Of a DNA stretch of 64,000 nucleotides, positions 25,448 to 34,475 are shown one piece after another; within the stretch, counting starts at the first letter, position 1, and each line of letters begins with the position of its first letter. Source of the DNA: Roseibium album (GTDB taxonomy: Bacteria; Pseudomonadota; Alphaproteobacteria; Rhizobiales; Stappiaceae); contig NZ_CXWE01000002.1 of the NCBI RefSeq assembly GCF_001404515.1, positions 62,001 through 126,000 of the forward strand, in the 5' to 3' direction. The notes below the pieces were generated by a model. It was not told the DNA's origin. It was given only the letters and a program-made list of their open reading frames with translations, and made no database searches. Position numbers and translations under genes: made by a program.

Positions 25448-26914
25448 TCACATCAGTGTCAGAACTTCGTCCGCGATAACCTTGACGCCATCTTCGAGTT
25501 TCGAAACAGGGACATAGGCAAAGCCCAGCCGGAAACTCCGGCTGTCGTCGTAGTTGAGATAGTAGTCCTGACCTCTGTCAATCAGAACTCCCTTTGCCCG
25601 CAACCTTACCGCCAGCTCCGACGCGTCAAAATCCTTGGGACCGGTCAGCCAGAAGGACGTGCCGCCCTCTGAATTCGTCCGTTGCAGCATGCCCAGATGC
25701 CTGGACAGCGCGATGTCCATCGTGTGCCACCGTTTCTGGTAGCGCCGCTCGATGTTTCTCAAATGGGCATCGTAATGGCCTAGTTGAAAAAACAGCGCCA
25801 CTATCTCCTGAACGATTGTTGGCGGATGACGCATCATTACGCCGCGCGCGATACGCGCCTCGCGAATGATGTCGCGATGCGCCACGATAAACCCAAGTCG
25901 AATGCCTGGTGAAACCGTCTTTGAAAGACTGCCCACGTAGATCACACGCCCGGACTTGTCCATCGACATCATGGAGGGAGAAGATTTGGCGACATAATTC
26001 ATCTCCGCCTCATAATCGTCCTCAATGATCAGGAAGTCTTTTTCGACGGCGGTCTCCAGCAGTTCCGCACGACGCTGCTGGCTCATGGTGACCATCGTGG
26101 GGAACTGATGGCTCGGCGTTGTAAACACCAGCTGGCAACTATCCGGTATCGCCGAGGGAATGATGCCGTTCCCGTCGATCGGAACGCCGATCAATTCGCT
26201 GCCGACGAGACGAAACGCGTTGCGCGCACCAAAAAAACCGGGGTCTTCAAGCGCGACGGGTTTACCGAACCCGGCAAAGATGGATCCCAGGATATACAGC
26301 GCATTCTGAGACCCCAATGTGATCAGGATCTCGTCGTCTTCGGCATAGATGCCGCGCGTGTTCAGCAGACGCTGGCGCAGTTGCTGCACCAGTTGCGGGC
26401 TGTCGCTCTCGACGGAATCGCTGGCCCAGACAGGCATTTTCTTTCGTCCCAGTGCCTGCCGGGTACATTCGCGCCAACTGTCGACTGGAAACAGGTCCGG
26501 GTCGATCTGATTGTAAATGAACGGGTAGGGATAGGTGTGCCAATCAAGCGGATTGACCACGGGCATAAGGCCATTGGGAGAAAAGGAAACTGGACAGGGA
26601 ACGACGTCGCCATCATCGGAGTCCGCGTCGTCCTGCGGTTTTCGAAGGTTCGAAATTTGCGGATTGACAAAATAGCCGGATCGATCCCGCGAGACCAGAA
26701 AATCGAGATCTATCAGGCGATTATAGGCGGCAAAGACTGTATTCCGGGATACGCTGAACTGTTCCGCGAGTTCGCGGCAGGAAGGCAGGGGACGGTCATA
26801 AGCCAACGACTCGGACATGATCGCCGCACTCACCACTTCACAGATCTGATCGCGCAGACTGAGGCTCGAGGTTTCCGGGAGTTTCAGAAATCGAGGCGTG
26901 GTCGAACTCAACAT
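25448..26914 (-). CDS. MocR/GntR-type regulator with aminotransferase domain
   Basis: 488 aa. The N-terminal GntR winged helix includes PLPSCRELAEQFSVSRNTVF. The larger C-terminal part is a class I aminotransferase fold with the PLP-lysine motif GSLSKTVSPGIRLGF, so it should bind PLP, and DDYEAEMNY upstream of it. MocR proteins sense an amine or amino acid through PLP. AGGAGG precedes the ATG. It diverges from a TRAP operon starting at 27090 and probably controls it, possibly together with the epoxide-hydrolase and aldehyde-dehydrogenase genes. Confidence 0.93.
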   Translation of the reverse strand: MLSSTTPRFLKLPETSSLSLRDQICEVVSAAIMSESLAYDRPLPSCRELAEQFSVSRNTVFAAYNRLIDLDFLVSRDRSGYFVNPQISNLRKPQDDADSDDGDVVPCPVSFSPNGLMPVVNPLDWHTYPYPFIYNQIDPDLFPVDSWRECTRQALGRKKMPVWASDSVESDSPQLVQQLRQRLLNTRGIYAEDDEILITLGSQNALYILGSIFAGFGKPVALEDPGFFGARNAFRLVGSELIGVPIDGNGIIPSAIPDSCQLVFTTPSHQFPTMVTMSQQRRAELLETAVEKDFLIIEDDYEAEMNYVAKSSPSMMSMDKSGRVIYVGSLSKTVSPGIRLGFIVAHRDIIREARIARGVMMRHPPTIVQEIVALFFQLGHYDAHLRNIERRYQKRWHTMDIALSRHLGMLQRTNSEGGTSFWLTGPKDFDASELAVRLRAKGVLIDRGQDYYLNYDDSRSFRLGFAYVPVSKLEDGVKVIADEVLTLM

Positions 26915-27089
26915 TCCCTCCTGTGCACTGAAGCGAAAAGTCTTTCATCGGAAACTAGATTGTTCAACACCGGTCGTCAGCGTTGAAACGCATCTGTCCT
27001 TTTCATTCAAGTCATCTGTCACTTTCCTTGGTCGGGGCAGCGGTAAAAGATGATTTCCAGCATGCATCATTCAACGGGAGGTGAGTTTG

Positions 27090-28130
27090 ATGAGGTTTGA
27101 AACCGTCTGCAAGGCCGTGTGCATTGCGTCCACACTTGCACTTTTTGCACAACCTGCTGCCGCCGAAAAAGTTCTGAAACTCGGTACGGTCGGCTTTTTG
27201 GGAATGCCGATTGGCGATGCCATCGACCAGGCCCTGATACCGACGCTGGAGGAAGTCTCCGGCGGCAAGATGACCATCGAACCGCATTACCGCAAATCGC
27301 TGTGCAGCGAACAGTCCTGCGGTGAACAGGCCAATCAGGGCCTGATCGCGCTATGGACGAGTTCGACTGCGAATTTCGGCAATTTCGGAACGTCGCTGGC
27401 CATTTTCGATCTGCCCTACATCTTCAAGAGCATTGAAGATGCCGATCGTATTTCGTCGGAGTGGCTCGCCAAGAAGCAGTGCGACATCGCAGCCGAGGAA
27501 GCAGGCCATGTGTGTCTGACGGTCTATTCCAGCGGCGGTTTTCGCCAGCTCGGCAATGCCCACGGACCCGTACACGTTCCTTCCGACATGGAAGGCATCA
27601 AGTGGCGCGTAACCAAAAGTCCGATTGAATACACGCTGGTCAAGAACTGGGGAGCGGTGCCTGTACCGTATGATTGGTCCCAGCTCTACCAGGGCCTGCA
27701 GACCGGAGTCGTTTCAGGACAATACGTGGCAACGCCATGGCAGCACGTTGCAAAGTTGCACGAGGTTGCGAAGTATTTCACCGAGATCGGTGGATCCTGG
27801 TCAGGCAACCAGTTGTCGATAGACAAACGACAATACGATGCCTTGACGGAGCAGGAACAGGAATGGCTGCAGATTGCCGCCCAGGCTTTCGGACAGAAGG
27901 TGCAGGAACTTGACCGCGCCTGGGTCGAGGCCGGTGAAACCGCCATCAAGGCCGAAATCGACGAATGGTATGTTCCCTCCGAAGAAGAGCTCGTACAATG
28001 GCGTGCCGGTGCCATCGACGCATGGCTCAACGCAAAGGGCACATATGATCCGCAAACCGCCCGTCGCGTTCTGGAAGAACAGGGAATGACCGGCTTTATC
28101 ACTCAGCTGGAAGAAGCCGGCGCTCTGTAA
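27090..28130 (+). CDS. TRAP transporter substrate-binding protein (DctP family)
   Basis: 346 aa from the ATG at 27090, five bases after GGGAGGTGA; a GTG at 27081 overlaps that site. A signal peptide ends near QPAAAEKV. The mature protein has the DctP pattern, with LPYIFKSIEDAD, the Arg-containing GIKWRVTKSPIEY and GLQTGVVSGQ regions. Extra cysteines (CSEQSC near residue 73) are unusual for the family and could form a disulfide. Ligand unknown; control by an adjacent MocR protein would suit an amino-group-containing compound (inference). Confidence 0.92.
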   Translation: MRFETVCKAVCIASTLALFAQPAAAEKVLKLGTVGFLGMPIGDAIDQALIPTLEEVSGGKMTIEPHYRKSLCSEQSCGEQANQGLIALWTSSTANFGNFGTSLAIFDLPYIFKSIEDADRISSEWLAKKQCDIAAEEAGHVCLTVYSSGGFRQLGNAHGPVHVPSDMEGIKWRVTKSPIEYTLVKNWGAVPVPYDWSQLYQGLQTGVVSGQYVATPWQHVAKLHEVAKYFTEIGGSWSGNQLSIDKRQYDALTEQEQEWLQIAAQAFGQKVQELDRAWVEAGETAIKAEIDEWYVPSEEELVQWRAGAIDAWLNAKGTYDPQTARRVLEEQGMTGFITQLEEAGAL

Positions 28131-28236
28131 GCTACAGCGGATCTTTTCCAATTCAGGTGGCGCGGGTTCAATTCGCGCCGCTTGTTCTATCTGACGCCGA
28201 CTTCACCAGCCCAGCTGCAAACAGGACTGCCCCTAC

Positions 28237-29520
28237 ATGGAAAGCGTTGTGCTTCTGATAATACTGGTGGTGCTGATCATGCTCGGCGCTCCGGTCGGCT
28301 TCACCATGGTTCTGATCCCCGTGGTGTATATCCTGATCACCGACGCGGCTCCGATGATCCTGATCCCGAGCCAGATGTTCAGCGCGATCGACTCCGTTCC
28401 CCTCACTGCGATCCCGTTTTTCATGCTGACCGGCGAGCTTATGACCAGCGCCACGATCACCGACAGGCTGGTCGAACTCAGTCAACGCCTGATTGGCCGG
28501 ATGCGAGGCTCGATGGCTCAGGCCAATGTCCTGGTGAGCATGTTCTTTGCAGGCATGAACGGTTCGGTGGTGGCAGACACGGCCACGGTTGGTTCCCTGC
28601 TGGTTCCCGCCATGAAGAAGGCAGGTTATCCAGCGTCATTTGCAGCAGCAATCACGGCGGTCAGTTCGACTATCGGCGGCATTATTCCGCCCTCGATCAT
28701 GATGATTGTTCTGGCCAATGCCGGCGGCATCTCGGTCGGAGCCCTGTTTGCGGGGGGGATAGTGCCGGGCATCATGATCGGCCTGTTGCTGATGATTATC
28801 AACTACATCATTGCCCGCCGGAACAATTTCGAACGCAGCGAGGAGCCATTCAGTCTGAAAGCCATTGCGATCGTCAGCTACAAGTCTTCTTTTGCGCTGC
28901 TGATCCCGATTGTTCTTGTCGGCTCGGTGGTCTTTGGAATTGCTGGTGTTGTCGAAGCCGGCGCCCTGACGGCAACGATAGCGCTCCTGGTCGGGTTGTT
29001 CATCTACAGGACGATCACCTGGACCAATTGCAAGAGCGCGGTCGTGCGGGCATTCAGGAACTCTGCAATGGTTTTCATCATCATTGCCGCCTCCGGTCCG
29101 TTCAGCTGGCTGCTGACCTCCCTCGGTGCGATCAACCAGCTGGAAATGTGGCTGCTGAGTTATACCCATAACGCACTGCTGTTTGCCCTTGTGCTGGTTC
29201 TGTTCATCTGCCTTCTGGGGATGGTCATGGACTCGGCAGCGAATATCATCGTTGTCGGGCCCGTGCTCGTCGACGTGATGGTGAAGGCCGGATACCCTGA
29301 CGTACAGGCGGCATTGGTCGTCGTGGTCGGGTTCCTGATCGGGTCCGTAACGCCACCTGTGGGCGTTGCATTCTTCACCGCGGGCGCCATCGCCGAAGTG
29401 CGTCTGGAAAAGGTGGCCGTCGCCATGTTGCCCTATCTGGTGGCTCTTTTTGCACTGTTGTTCGTTTTGATCATTGCGCCCGATATCACGATGTTCCTGC
29501 CACGTTTGTTCGGGTTTTGA
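28237..29520 (+). CDS. TRAP transporter large permease (DctM family)
   Basis: 427 aa with about twelve hydrophobic segments. AIPFFMLTGELMTSATITDRL near residue 55, GSVVADTATVGSLLVPAMKK near residue 110, STIGGIIPPSIMM and the C-terminal GSVTPPVGVAFFTAGAI are the repeated DctM elements. It carries substrate across the inner membrane with sodium. Here the large subunit gene precedes the small one, the reverse of the first TRAP operon in this window. Confidence 0.93.
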   Translation: MESVVLLIILVVLIMLGAPVGFTMVLIPVVYILITDAAPMILIPSQMFSAIDSVPLTAIPFFMLTGELMTSATITDRLVELSQRLIGRMRGSMAQANVLVSMFFAGMNGSVVADTATVGSLLVPAMKKAGYPASFAAAITAVSSTIGGIIPPSIMMIVLANAGGISVGALFAGGIVPGIMIGLLLMIINYIIARRNNFERSEEPFSLKAIAIVSYKSSFALLIPIVLVGSVVFGIAGVVEAGALTATIALLVGLFIYRTITWTNCKSAVVRAFRNSAMVFIIIAASGPFSWLLTSLGAINQLEMWLLSYTHNALLFALVLVLFICLLGMVMDSAANIIVVGPVLVDVMVKAGYPDVQAALVVVVGFLIGSVTPPVGVAFFTAGAIAEVRLEKVAVAMLPYLVALFALLFVLIIAPDITMFLPRLFGF

Positions 29521-29569
29521 CATCATGCCATCGCCACTTGATCTCAGGAAGACATAGGAAACCACTGCG

Positions 29570-30133
29570 ATGTTAGCTGCCATGTCGTTCATCGATCGTA
29601 TCGTCAGAAACACTCTCACGAGCTTCTGTGCGATCCTGCTTCTGCTCATGGTTGCCTTCACCGTCTATTCCGTGGTGATGCGTTATGTGTTCGAGAACCC
29701 CCCGGTCTGGGGCGATCTGTTGACCGTTCTGAGCAACATCTGGCTCGTATTCTTTGCTCTGGCACTGACAGTCCGCGACAAGGACTACATTGCCCTGGAT
29801 CTGATCTATTCCTGGCTGCCGCCGAAAGTCTCGTTCTGCATCCAGCAATTCTGGTCAATGGTCATATTCGGTCTCGGCCTGGTGATGATCATCTGGGGAA
29901 TTGAAGTGGTCACAACCATGGGCGGGAAATACTGGGAGATGTGGTACTTTGCCTGGGAAGACGGCCAGATTGTCTTCAAGCCGAACTACATGCCCAAGAA
30001 ATATGCCGTTGCCATCGTTCCGATATCCGGCTTCCTTGTCTGTGTGGCAGCTATCGCTTCGATATGCGAAGACGTCTTCCGGCTAAGGACCGGCACCTAC
30101 AAATGGTCCAAAAACGTCGACATTCAGAGCTAG
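29570..30133 (+). CDS. TRAP transporter small permease (DctQ family)
   Basis: 187 aa with four membrane helices at about residues 18-38, 50-72, 95-118 and 142-165. Conserved DctQ elements are present: VVMRYVFENPPVWGDLL and FFALALTVRDKDYIALDL. It is the last gene of the P-M-Q operon. A 150-bp gap without a gene follows before the convergent class V PLP enzyme gene. The alternative start at 29582 would shorten it by four residues. Confidence 0.9.
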   Translation: MLAAMSFIDRIVRNTLTSFCAILLLLMVAFTVYSVVMRYVFENPPVWGDLLTVLSNIWLVFFALALTVRDKDYIALDLIYSWLPPKVSFCIQQFWSMVIFGLGLVMIIWGIEVVTTMGGKYWEMWYFAWEDGQIVFKPNYMPKKYAVAIVPISGFLVCVAAIASICEDVFRLRTGTYKWSKNVDIQS

Positions 30134-30285
30134 ATCAACAGCATGTTGCAGTTTCCGATTAACGTCCCGGACATTCAGATCTTCAACAAGTCGCCCATTG
30201 CGCCTGACTTCCGGGTTCGCCTGTCCAGTCGATGTCGCGTGTGCAGATCCTTGAAGTTGCGGCTGTCATCAGCAAACATGACCAA

Positions 30286-31467
30286 TCACGCGATCTTGGA
30301 CACGATACGACCAAACCGGTCAACTTCTTCTTCTGTATTGTAGTAGTGCACGGACGCCCGGAGCACCGGCGGCAGACTTCTGCGACCGAGGTCGAGGCGG
30401 GCGGATGACGGTTCTGAAACGGAAACATTGCATCCCTGCGCCTTTAGCAATGCAGCAATCTCGCGAGCCTGTTTGTTTGCCAGCGAAAACGTGACAATCC
30501 CGCATTTCCTCATTCCCTGATCGTGAACGGTCGCACCGATATCGGACAGCGTCGCACGAAGGCGGGCTCCCAGGCTTTCCACCCGCGTTCCGATTTCGGC
30601 GAGGCCAATATCAAGTGCGTAATCCACGGCTCTTGCGAGACCGATCCGCCCGGCGACATAGCTTTCCCAGTTTTCGAACCGCTTTGCGCCTGGCGAAAGC
30701 TCATAGGTATCCTCGTTGATCCAGGTGGCGGCATGCAGATCGATGAAAGGCGGTTCAAGCTGGTCAACGATCTGGTTCGAAACATATAGAAAACCTGTGC
30801 CTCGCGGCCCGCGAAGGAATTTCCGGCCGGTTCCGGACAAGATGTGACACCCGATTTCCCTGACGTTCACGTCCATCTGACCGACCGACTGGCAGGCATC
30901 GAGCAGATAGGTCAGACCATGTTCGCGTGCGACTTTCCCAACTTCGGCTGCCGGATTCACGAGGCCGCCCTGGGTCGGTACGTGGGTAATCGCGATCACC
31001 CGTGTTTTGGGAGTGATCAGACTGCGCAAGGCGTCAACATCGATCTGTCCGCTTGCGTCGCTCGGCGCGACATCGATTTCCAGGCCCCGGCTTCGAGCCA
31101 GTTGCAGGAAGGCGAGATAATTGGAAGCATATTCCGAGGTATGCGTGAGTATCCGGTCACCCTGCTTCAGCGGCAAGGCGTAAAATGCCATGTCCCATGC
31201 GCGCGTGGCGTTCTCCACATAGGCAATTTCGCTCGCATCGGCATGCAGCAATTGTGCGAACGCTTCATACATGTGCTCGATTGCTCCACGTGCGCTTGCT
31301 TCTGCTTCATAACCGCCAATGTCGCGTTCGAGCGCAAGATGCTGAAAAACGGCATCGCACACGGGCTGCGGCATCAGCCCGGCCCCGGCATTGTTGAAAT
31401 GCAGAACTTCGGAACAGGCGGGAGTGTCGGCGCGAAGTCTGGCCAGTTCATTGGCTGAAAATGTCAT
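30286..31467 (-). CDS. Class V aminotransferase/cysteine-desulfurase-fold PLP enzyme
   Basis: 393 aa. LHFNNAGAGLMP opens the fold, DACQSVGQMDVNV holds the PLP-pyridine Asp, and SGTGRKFLRGPRGTGFLY contains the PLP lysine. The closing VLRASVHYYNTEEEV is typical of the family. There is no obvious Cys-bearing desulfurase loop, so an aminotransferase, epimerase or lyase role is as likely as desulfuration. Its ATG overlaps the stop of the GntR gene by four bases, which points to tight co-regulation. Substrate unknown. Confidence 0.88.
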   Translation of the reverse strand: MTFSANELARLRADTPACSEVLHFNNAGAGLMPQPVCDAVFQHLALERDIGGYEAEASARGAIEHMYEAFAQLLHADASEIAYVENATRAWDMAFYALPLKQGDRILTHTSEYASNYLAFLQLARSRGLEIDVAPSDASGQIDVDALRSLITPKTRVIAITHVPTQGGLVNPAAEVGKVAREHGLTYLLDACQSVGQMDVNVREIGCHILSGTGRKFLRGPRGTGFLYVSNQIVDQLEPPFIDLHAATWINEDTYELSPGAKRFENWESYVAGRIGLARAVDYALDIGLAEIGTRVESLGARLRATLSDIGATVHDQGMRKCGIVTFSLANKQAREIAALLKAQGCNVSVSEPSSARLDLGRRSLPPVLRASVHYYNTEEEVDRFGRIVSKIA

Positions 31468-32117
31468 CGGTCTGTGTCTTTCCTTGAAAACAGCTCCGCA
31501 ATCGCACGACCGCCTTCCGCTATGTGCGGGTGCAGAATTTCGACAGCAAGCTCCGTGTCCCCGGCCATGGCCGCATTCAACAGGGCTTCGTGCTCCTCGC
31601 GGTCTTCCTCTGTTACCTGCAATCGCGAGCGTTCGACACGAAGGTAACGCTCGGCCAATTTGATGTGTTGTTCGATCAGCGCCTTGAGGCGCGGCCCCGC
31701 TCCGGCGTAAAGTGCGTTGTGAAATTCCAGGTGACGCGCCGGATAATCGCGCTCTGGTGATACGACCAGTTTTTCGTGCGCGCGAGAGATGTGCTCACGC
31801 TGCTTGGAAGACAGGCCTCGCAAGGACAGTCTGACGGCGAGGCACTCAAGTTCTGCGCGAATTTGAAAGAGCTCCAGCGCGTCATCGGCAAAAAGCGGCG
31901 CAACGATCGCCTTCCTGTTCGGTCTTTCGATCACGAGCCCTTCGGCCGCCAGCGTACGTATCGCCTCACGCACCGGCATGCGGCTGACGCCCAGTCGGCT
32001 GGAAATCGCATCCTGCTTCAACGGTTCACCGTGACGCAACTCCCCCGACAGAAGTTCTTCCCTCAGTGTCAGGGTTGTCCATTCAAGGACTGTCAACGGA
32101 CGTTGCTCTCGTTTCAT
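31464..32117 (-). CDS. GntR-family regulator (FadR/FCD subgroup)
   Basis: 217 aa. The winged helix near residues 10-75 includes SSRLGVSRMPVREAIRTLAAEGLV, the FadR-subgroup signature. The all-helical FCD ligand domain keeps likely metal-binding histidines in HLEFHNALYAGA, REEHEALLNAA and LHPHI. Such proteins often bind small carboxylates through that metal. A perfect ATGGATCCAT palindrome lies ten bases upstream of the start. It is co-transcribed with the PLP enzyme gene. Confidence 0.93.
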   Translation of the reverse strand: MKREQRPLTVLEWTTLTLREELLSGELRHGEPLKQDAISSRLGVSRMPVREAIRTLAAEGLVIERPNRKAIVAPLFADDALELFQIRAELECLAVRLSLRGLSSKQREHISRAHEKLVVSPERDYPARHLEFHNALYAGAGPRLKALIEQHIKLAERYLRVERSRLQVTEEDREEHEALLNAAMAGDTELAVEILHPHIAEGGRAIAELFSRKDTDR

Positions 32118-32126
32118 AAATAAATC

Positions 32127-32136
32127 ATGGATCCAT
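32127..32136. promoter_or_regulatory. Candidate GntR operator
   Basis: ATGGATCCAT is a perfect 10-bp palindrome inside an AT-rich stretch, 10 bases before the GntR start codon. TGGATCCA-type cores are known for several FadR-subgroup regulators, so autoregulation is likely. Only one copy was seen in this gap. Confidence 0.5.
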
Positions 32137-32204
32137 TTTGTCAGAACGTCAATCCGGTTTCTTTCTGCTCTGTGCCGGCGTCATGCGAATGCCGAATAAG
32201 GCAC

Positions 32205-33233
32205 TCACCCGCCCGAGCTGTAGCCGCTTTCCACAAGGCGGTGAATTTCCGGGTGCTCGGCAAAGCGCTGTTTCTGCCTTAGACGCAGTCGAAACTGCGA
32301 CGGCGACTGTCCGAACTGGTTCTGGAAACATCGCGAGAACGTGGCCGGATAGGAAAAGCCGGTAGCTTCCGCAATTTCCTTGATCGAATGTTCTTCATAG
32401 AAAAGAAAGTTGCGGGCTGCCTGAAGCCTGATACGCAGGTAAAGCCGCATGGGTGACACGCCGAACGTCGCCTTGCAGATCCTCGACATGGTTCGCGACG
32501 GCATGCTCAGCCGAAAGGAGAGTTCCTCAAGCGCCAGGGGCGTATCGAGATTGTCCTTCATGAGACTTACGATCCGCGCGGAAGGTTTCAGCGGTTCCCC
32601 GTAAAAGCTCTGGTCGCTGCGCTGGCGCGTGTGGCTGCCGCGCCGCGTATGGATGAGGGCATTGGCAACTTCATTTGCCATCGCCTCGCTTGCAAAACGC
32701 GCGATGAGTTCGAGCATGAGATCGAGAGTCGCAATTCCGCCCGCGCACTGGGCCCTGTTCTGTGTAAGTTGGAAGATCCTGTTGAGCGGCCTGGCATCAG
32801 GAAACCACTCGCGAAATGACGGGACGGCTTCCCAGTGAAGAACGACTTCCGGCGAAGTCTCCGTTCCGACGAGCCCCGTCTGGCTCAAGGCATAAGCCGC
32901 ACTGTCCAGGCCACCGACCACAGACCCGAAACGCGCTGCCCTCCGAAGGTATCCCAGCAGATGTTTCGACAGGTGTTGCGTTGGAAGATTGCCCTCGAAA
33001 AGCAGTGTCACGTCGGCAATTTCAGCCGACGCCAGATCGCAATCGGCGGCAAACCACAGTCCGCTGCTGGCGCGAACATTCCCGCCATCTTCGGAAACAA
33101 TCTGCCAGTCGAACAGCCGCTGTCCCGAATTTTGGTTCGCAATGCGCAAGGCCTCCGTTGCGATTGTCAGCGTGGTCAGAGAAAACTCCGGTTGCAGGAC
33201 AAGGGCAAACCGGGCGCACCGGTCTTCCGGCAT
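32205..33233 (-). CDS. GlxA-family AraC-type regulator
   Basis: 342 aa from the ATG at 33233, which has GGAGG six bases before it; a longer frame to 33299 has no such site. The N-terminal DJ-1/PfpI-like domain has the elbow VVGGLDSAAYALSQTGL, where the Cys is replaced, as in the carnitine/betaine-type GlxA regulators. Two helix-turn-helix motifs follow: LALEELSFRLSMPSRTMSRI and SIKEIAEATGFSYPATFSRC. It diverges from the aldolase/ABC operon starting at 33468 and probably activates it. Confidence 0.92.
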   Translation of the reverse strand: MPEDRCARFALVLQPEFSLTTLTIATEALRIANQNSGQRLFDWQIVSEDGGNVRASSGLWFAADCDLASAEIADVTLLFEGNLPTQHLSKHLLGYLRRAARFGSVVGGLDSAAYALSQTGLVGTETSPEVVLHWEAVPSFREWFPDARPLNRIFQLTQNRAQCAGGIATLDLMLELIARFASEAMANEVANALIHTRRGSHTRQRSDQSFYGEPLKPSARIVSLMKDNLDTPLALEELSFRLSMPSRTMSRICKATFGVSPMRLYLRIRLQAARNFLFYEEHSIKEIAEATGFSYPATFSRCFQNQFGQSPSQFRLRLRQKQRFAEHPEIHRLVESGYSSGG

Positions 33234-33405
33234 TTCAACACCTCCGTAAAAATTCGCAAAATTGGCAAGAAGAGTTAAATCGGCAGCCATTTTAGTCAAG
33301 CCATTTCAAAAATCCGGGCCGACTATGATTTCACGCCGCGCAAAGGAAGCTCGCCTTGAGCAGCGCGGAACGTAGGGAAAATACTTTTGAGCAGATATTC
33401 CTCAG

Positions 33406-33426
33406 CGCGGCATGCGGCATGCCGCG
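33406..33426. promoter_or_regulatory. Perfect 21-bp palindrome upstream of the aldolase operon
   Basis: CGCGGCATGC and GCATGCCGCG are exact inverted repeats around a single central G. The element lies 41 bases upstream of the GTG start at 33468. Its perfection, and its GC-richness in a less GC-rich gap, make it a likely regulator site. AraC proteins usually use direct repeats, so a dimeric regulator other than the divergent GlxA-type protein may bind here. Confidence 0.6.
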
Positions 33427-33467
33427 AACGGCAGAATTTTGCCCGTGGCATGGAGCGATAGACCGAC

Positions 33468-34427
33468 GTGGACCAATTGAAGAAAATGCTGGAAGGGTGT
33501 TACGTAACCATACCAACGCCGTTCCACGACACGCCCGACATGGAGCTGAACGTCCAGGCGTTGCGCGCCTACGTGCGATTTCTCGTCGATTCCGGCCTGA
33601 ACGGCAATTACGCAACCCTGCTTGCCGGCGGGGCCGCCGGGGACTTTTCCACGATGAGTTTTGAAGAACGGTTGCAGGTGGCTGAGATCGTCGTTGACGA
33701 AGCTGCCGGCGCTGTTCCGATCGCGATGGGCGCGCAGACGACCAGTACGCTGGAACTGGTTCGGCTCGCCCATGCCGCGAAACGGATCGGCGTGGATTTC
33801 ATCCAGGTTTCCTGCCCGTTCTACTTCGCCCATACGGAAGCTGACTTTGAGGAGTATGTCCGAGCTGCAGCCGATGCCGAACCCGAATTGGGGATCATCG
33901 TTTACAACACCTTCTGGACAAGCCGGGACCTGTCATATTCGATGGTCGAGAGGCTGGCGGAGATTCCGAATGTCGTCGGCCTCAAATGGGCGGCGCCGCG
34001 CACCGACGCAATGGAATTCGAGGACGTCTGCTCCCATTTTTCGAGCCGGTTCACGATCATCGACAACAATCTCTTCTTCGGTCTCAGCGCCATGCCCTCC
34101 CTCGGTGCGCGCGCCTTTGAGGTGCACCACTGCAATTTCTGGCCCGAGTGGGGCATCAAGCTGATCGATGAAGTCCGGACCGGCAATTATGCCGAGGTCA
34201 CCCGGATGCTCGTTGAGGAAGGCATGCCCTTCTACAAGCTCTGGATGGATATCGAGCGAAACTACACGTCGGGCGACGGATATCTCGACAAGCTCTGCAT
34301 GGAACTCATCGGCTTGCCGTCCAGCCGGTGCCGTCCGCCGACGCGCGATATCCGCCGGACACATCACACCGCAACCCACGAAATGATGAAAAAGATCGGC
34401 GTACCGAGGCTGCGGAATTCCCCCTGA
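33468..34427 (+). CDS. DHDPS/N-acetylneuraminate lyase family aldolase
   Basis: 319 aa from a GTG start. The TIM-barrel Schiff-base enzyme pattern is visible: TIPTPFHD near residue 15, the catalytic Tyr in IIVYNTFWTS near residue 146 and the Schiff-base Lys in VVGLKWAAP near residue 173. The usual GTTGE loop reads AGGAAGDF, so it is not a canonical dihydrodipicolinate synthase. The C-terminus, with RPPTRDI, is also atypical. Members cleave or condense pyruvate with an aldehyde, or dehydrate sugar acids. Its operon includes an importer, a hydroxyacid dehydrogenase and an enolase-superfamily enzyme, which suggests sugar-acid or similar catabolism (inference). Confidence 0.88.
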   Translation: MDQLKKMLEGCYVTIPTPFHDTPDMELNVQALRAYVRFLVDSGLNGNYATLLAGGAAGDFSTMSFEERLQVAEIVVDEAAGAVPIAMGAQTTSTLELVRLAHAAKRIGVDFIQVSCPFYFAHTEADFEEYVRAAADAEPELGIIVYNTFWTSRDLSYSMVERLAEIPNVVGLKWAAPRTDAMEFEDVCSHFSSRFTIIDNNLFFGLSAMPSLGARAFEVHHCNFWPEWGIKLIDEVRTGNYAEVTRMLVEEGMPFYKLWMDIERNYTSGDGYLDKLCMELIGLPSSRCRPPTRDIRRTHHTATHEMMKKIGVPRLRNSP

Positions 34428-34475
34428 ATGGCTGACCACAAAGCCAGCAAAAAAACCTAACAGAGGAAGACGACG

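Noticed and set aside
28157-28182. tRNA T-arm-like sequence (GCGCGGGTTCAATTCGCGCC)
   Set aside because: The stem would leave a 9-base loop instead of 7, and there is no acceptor, D or anticodon arm nearby. It is better seen as a weak hairpin between TRAP genes.
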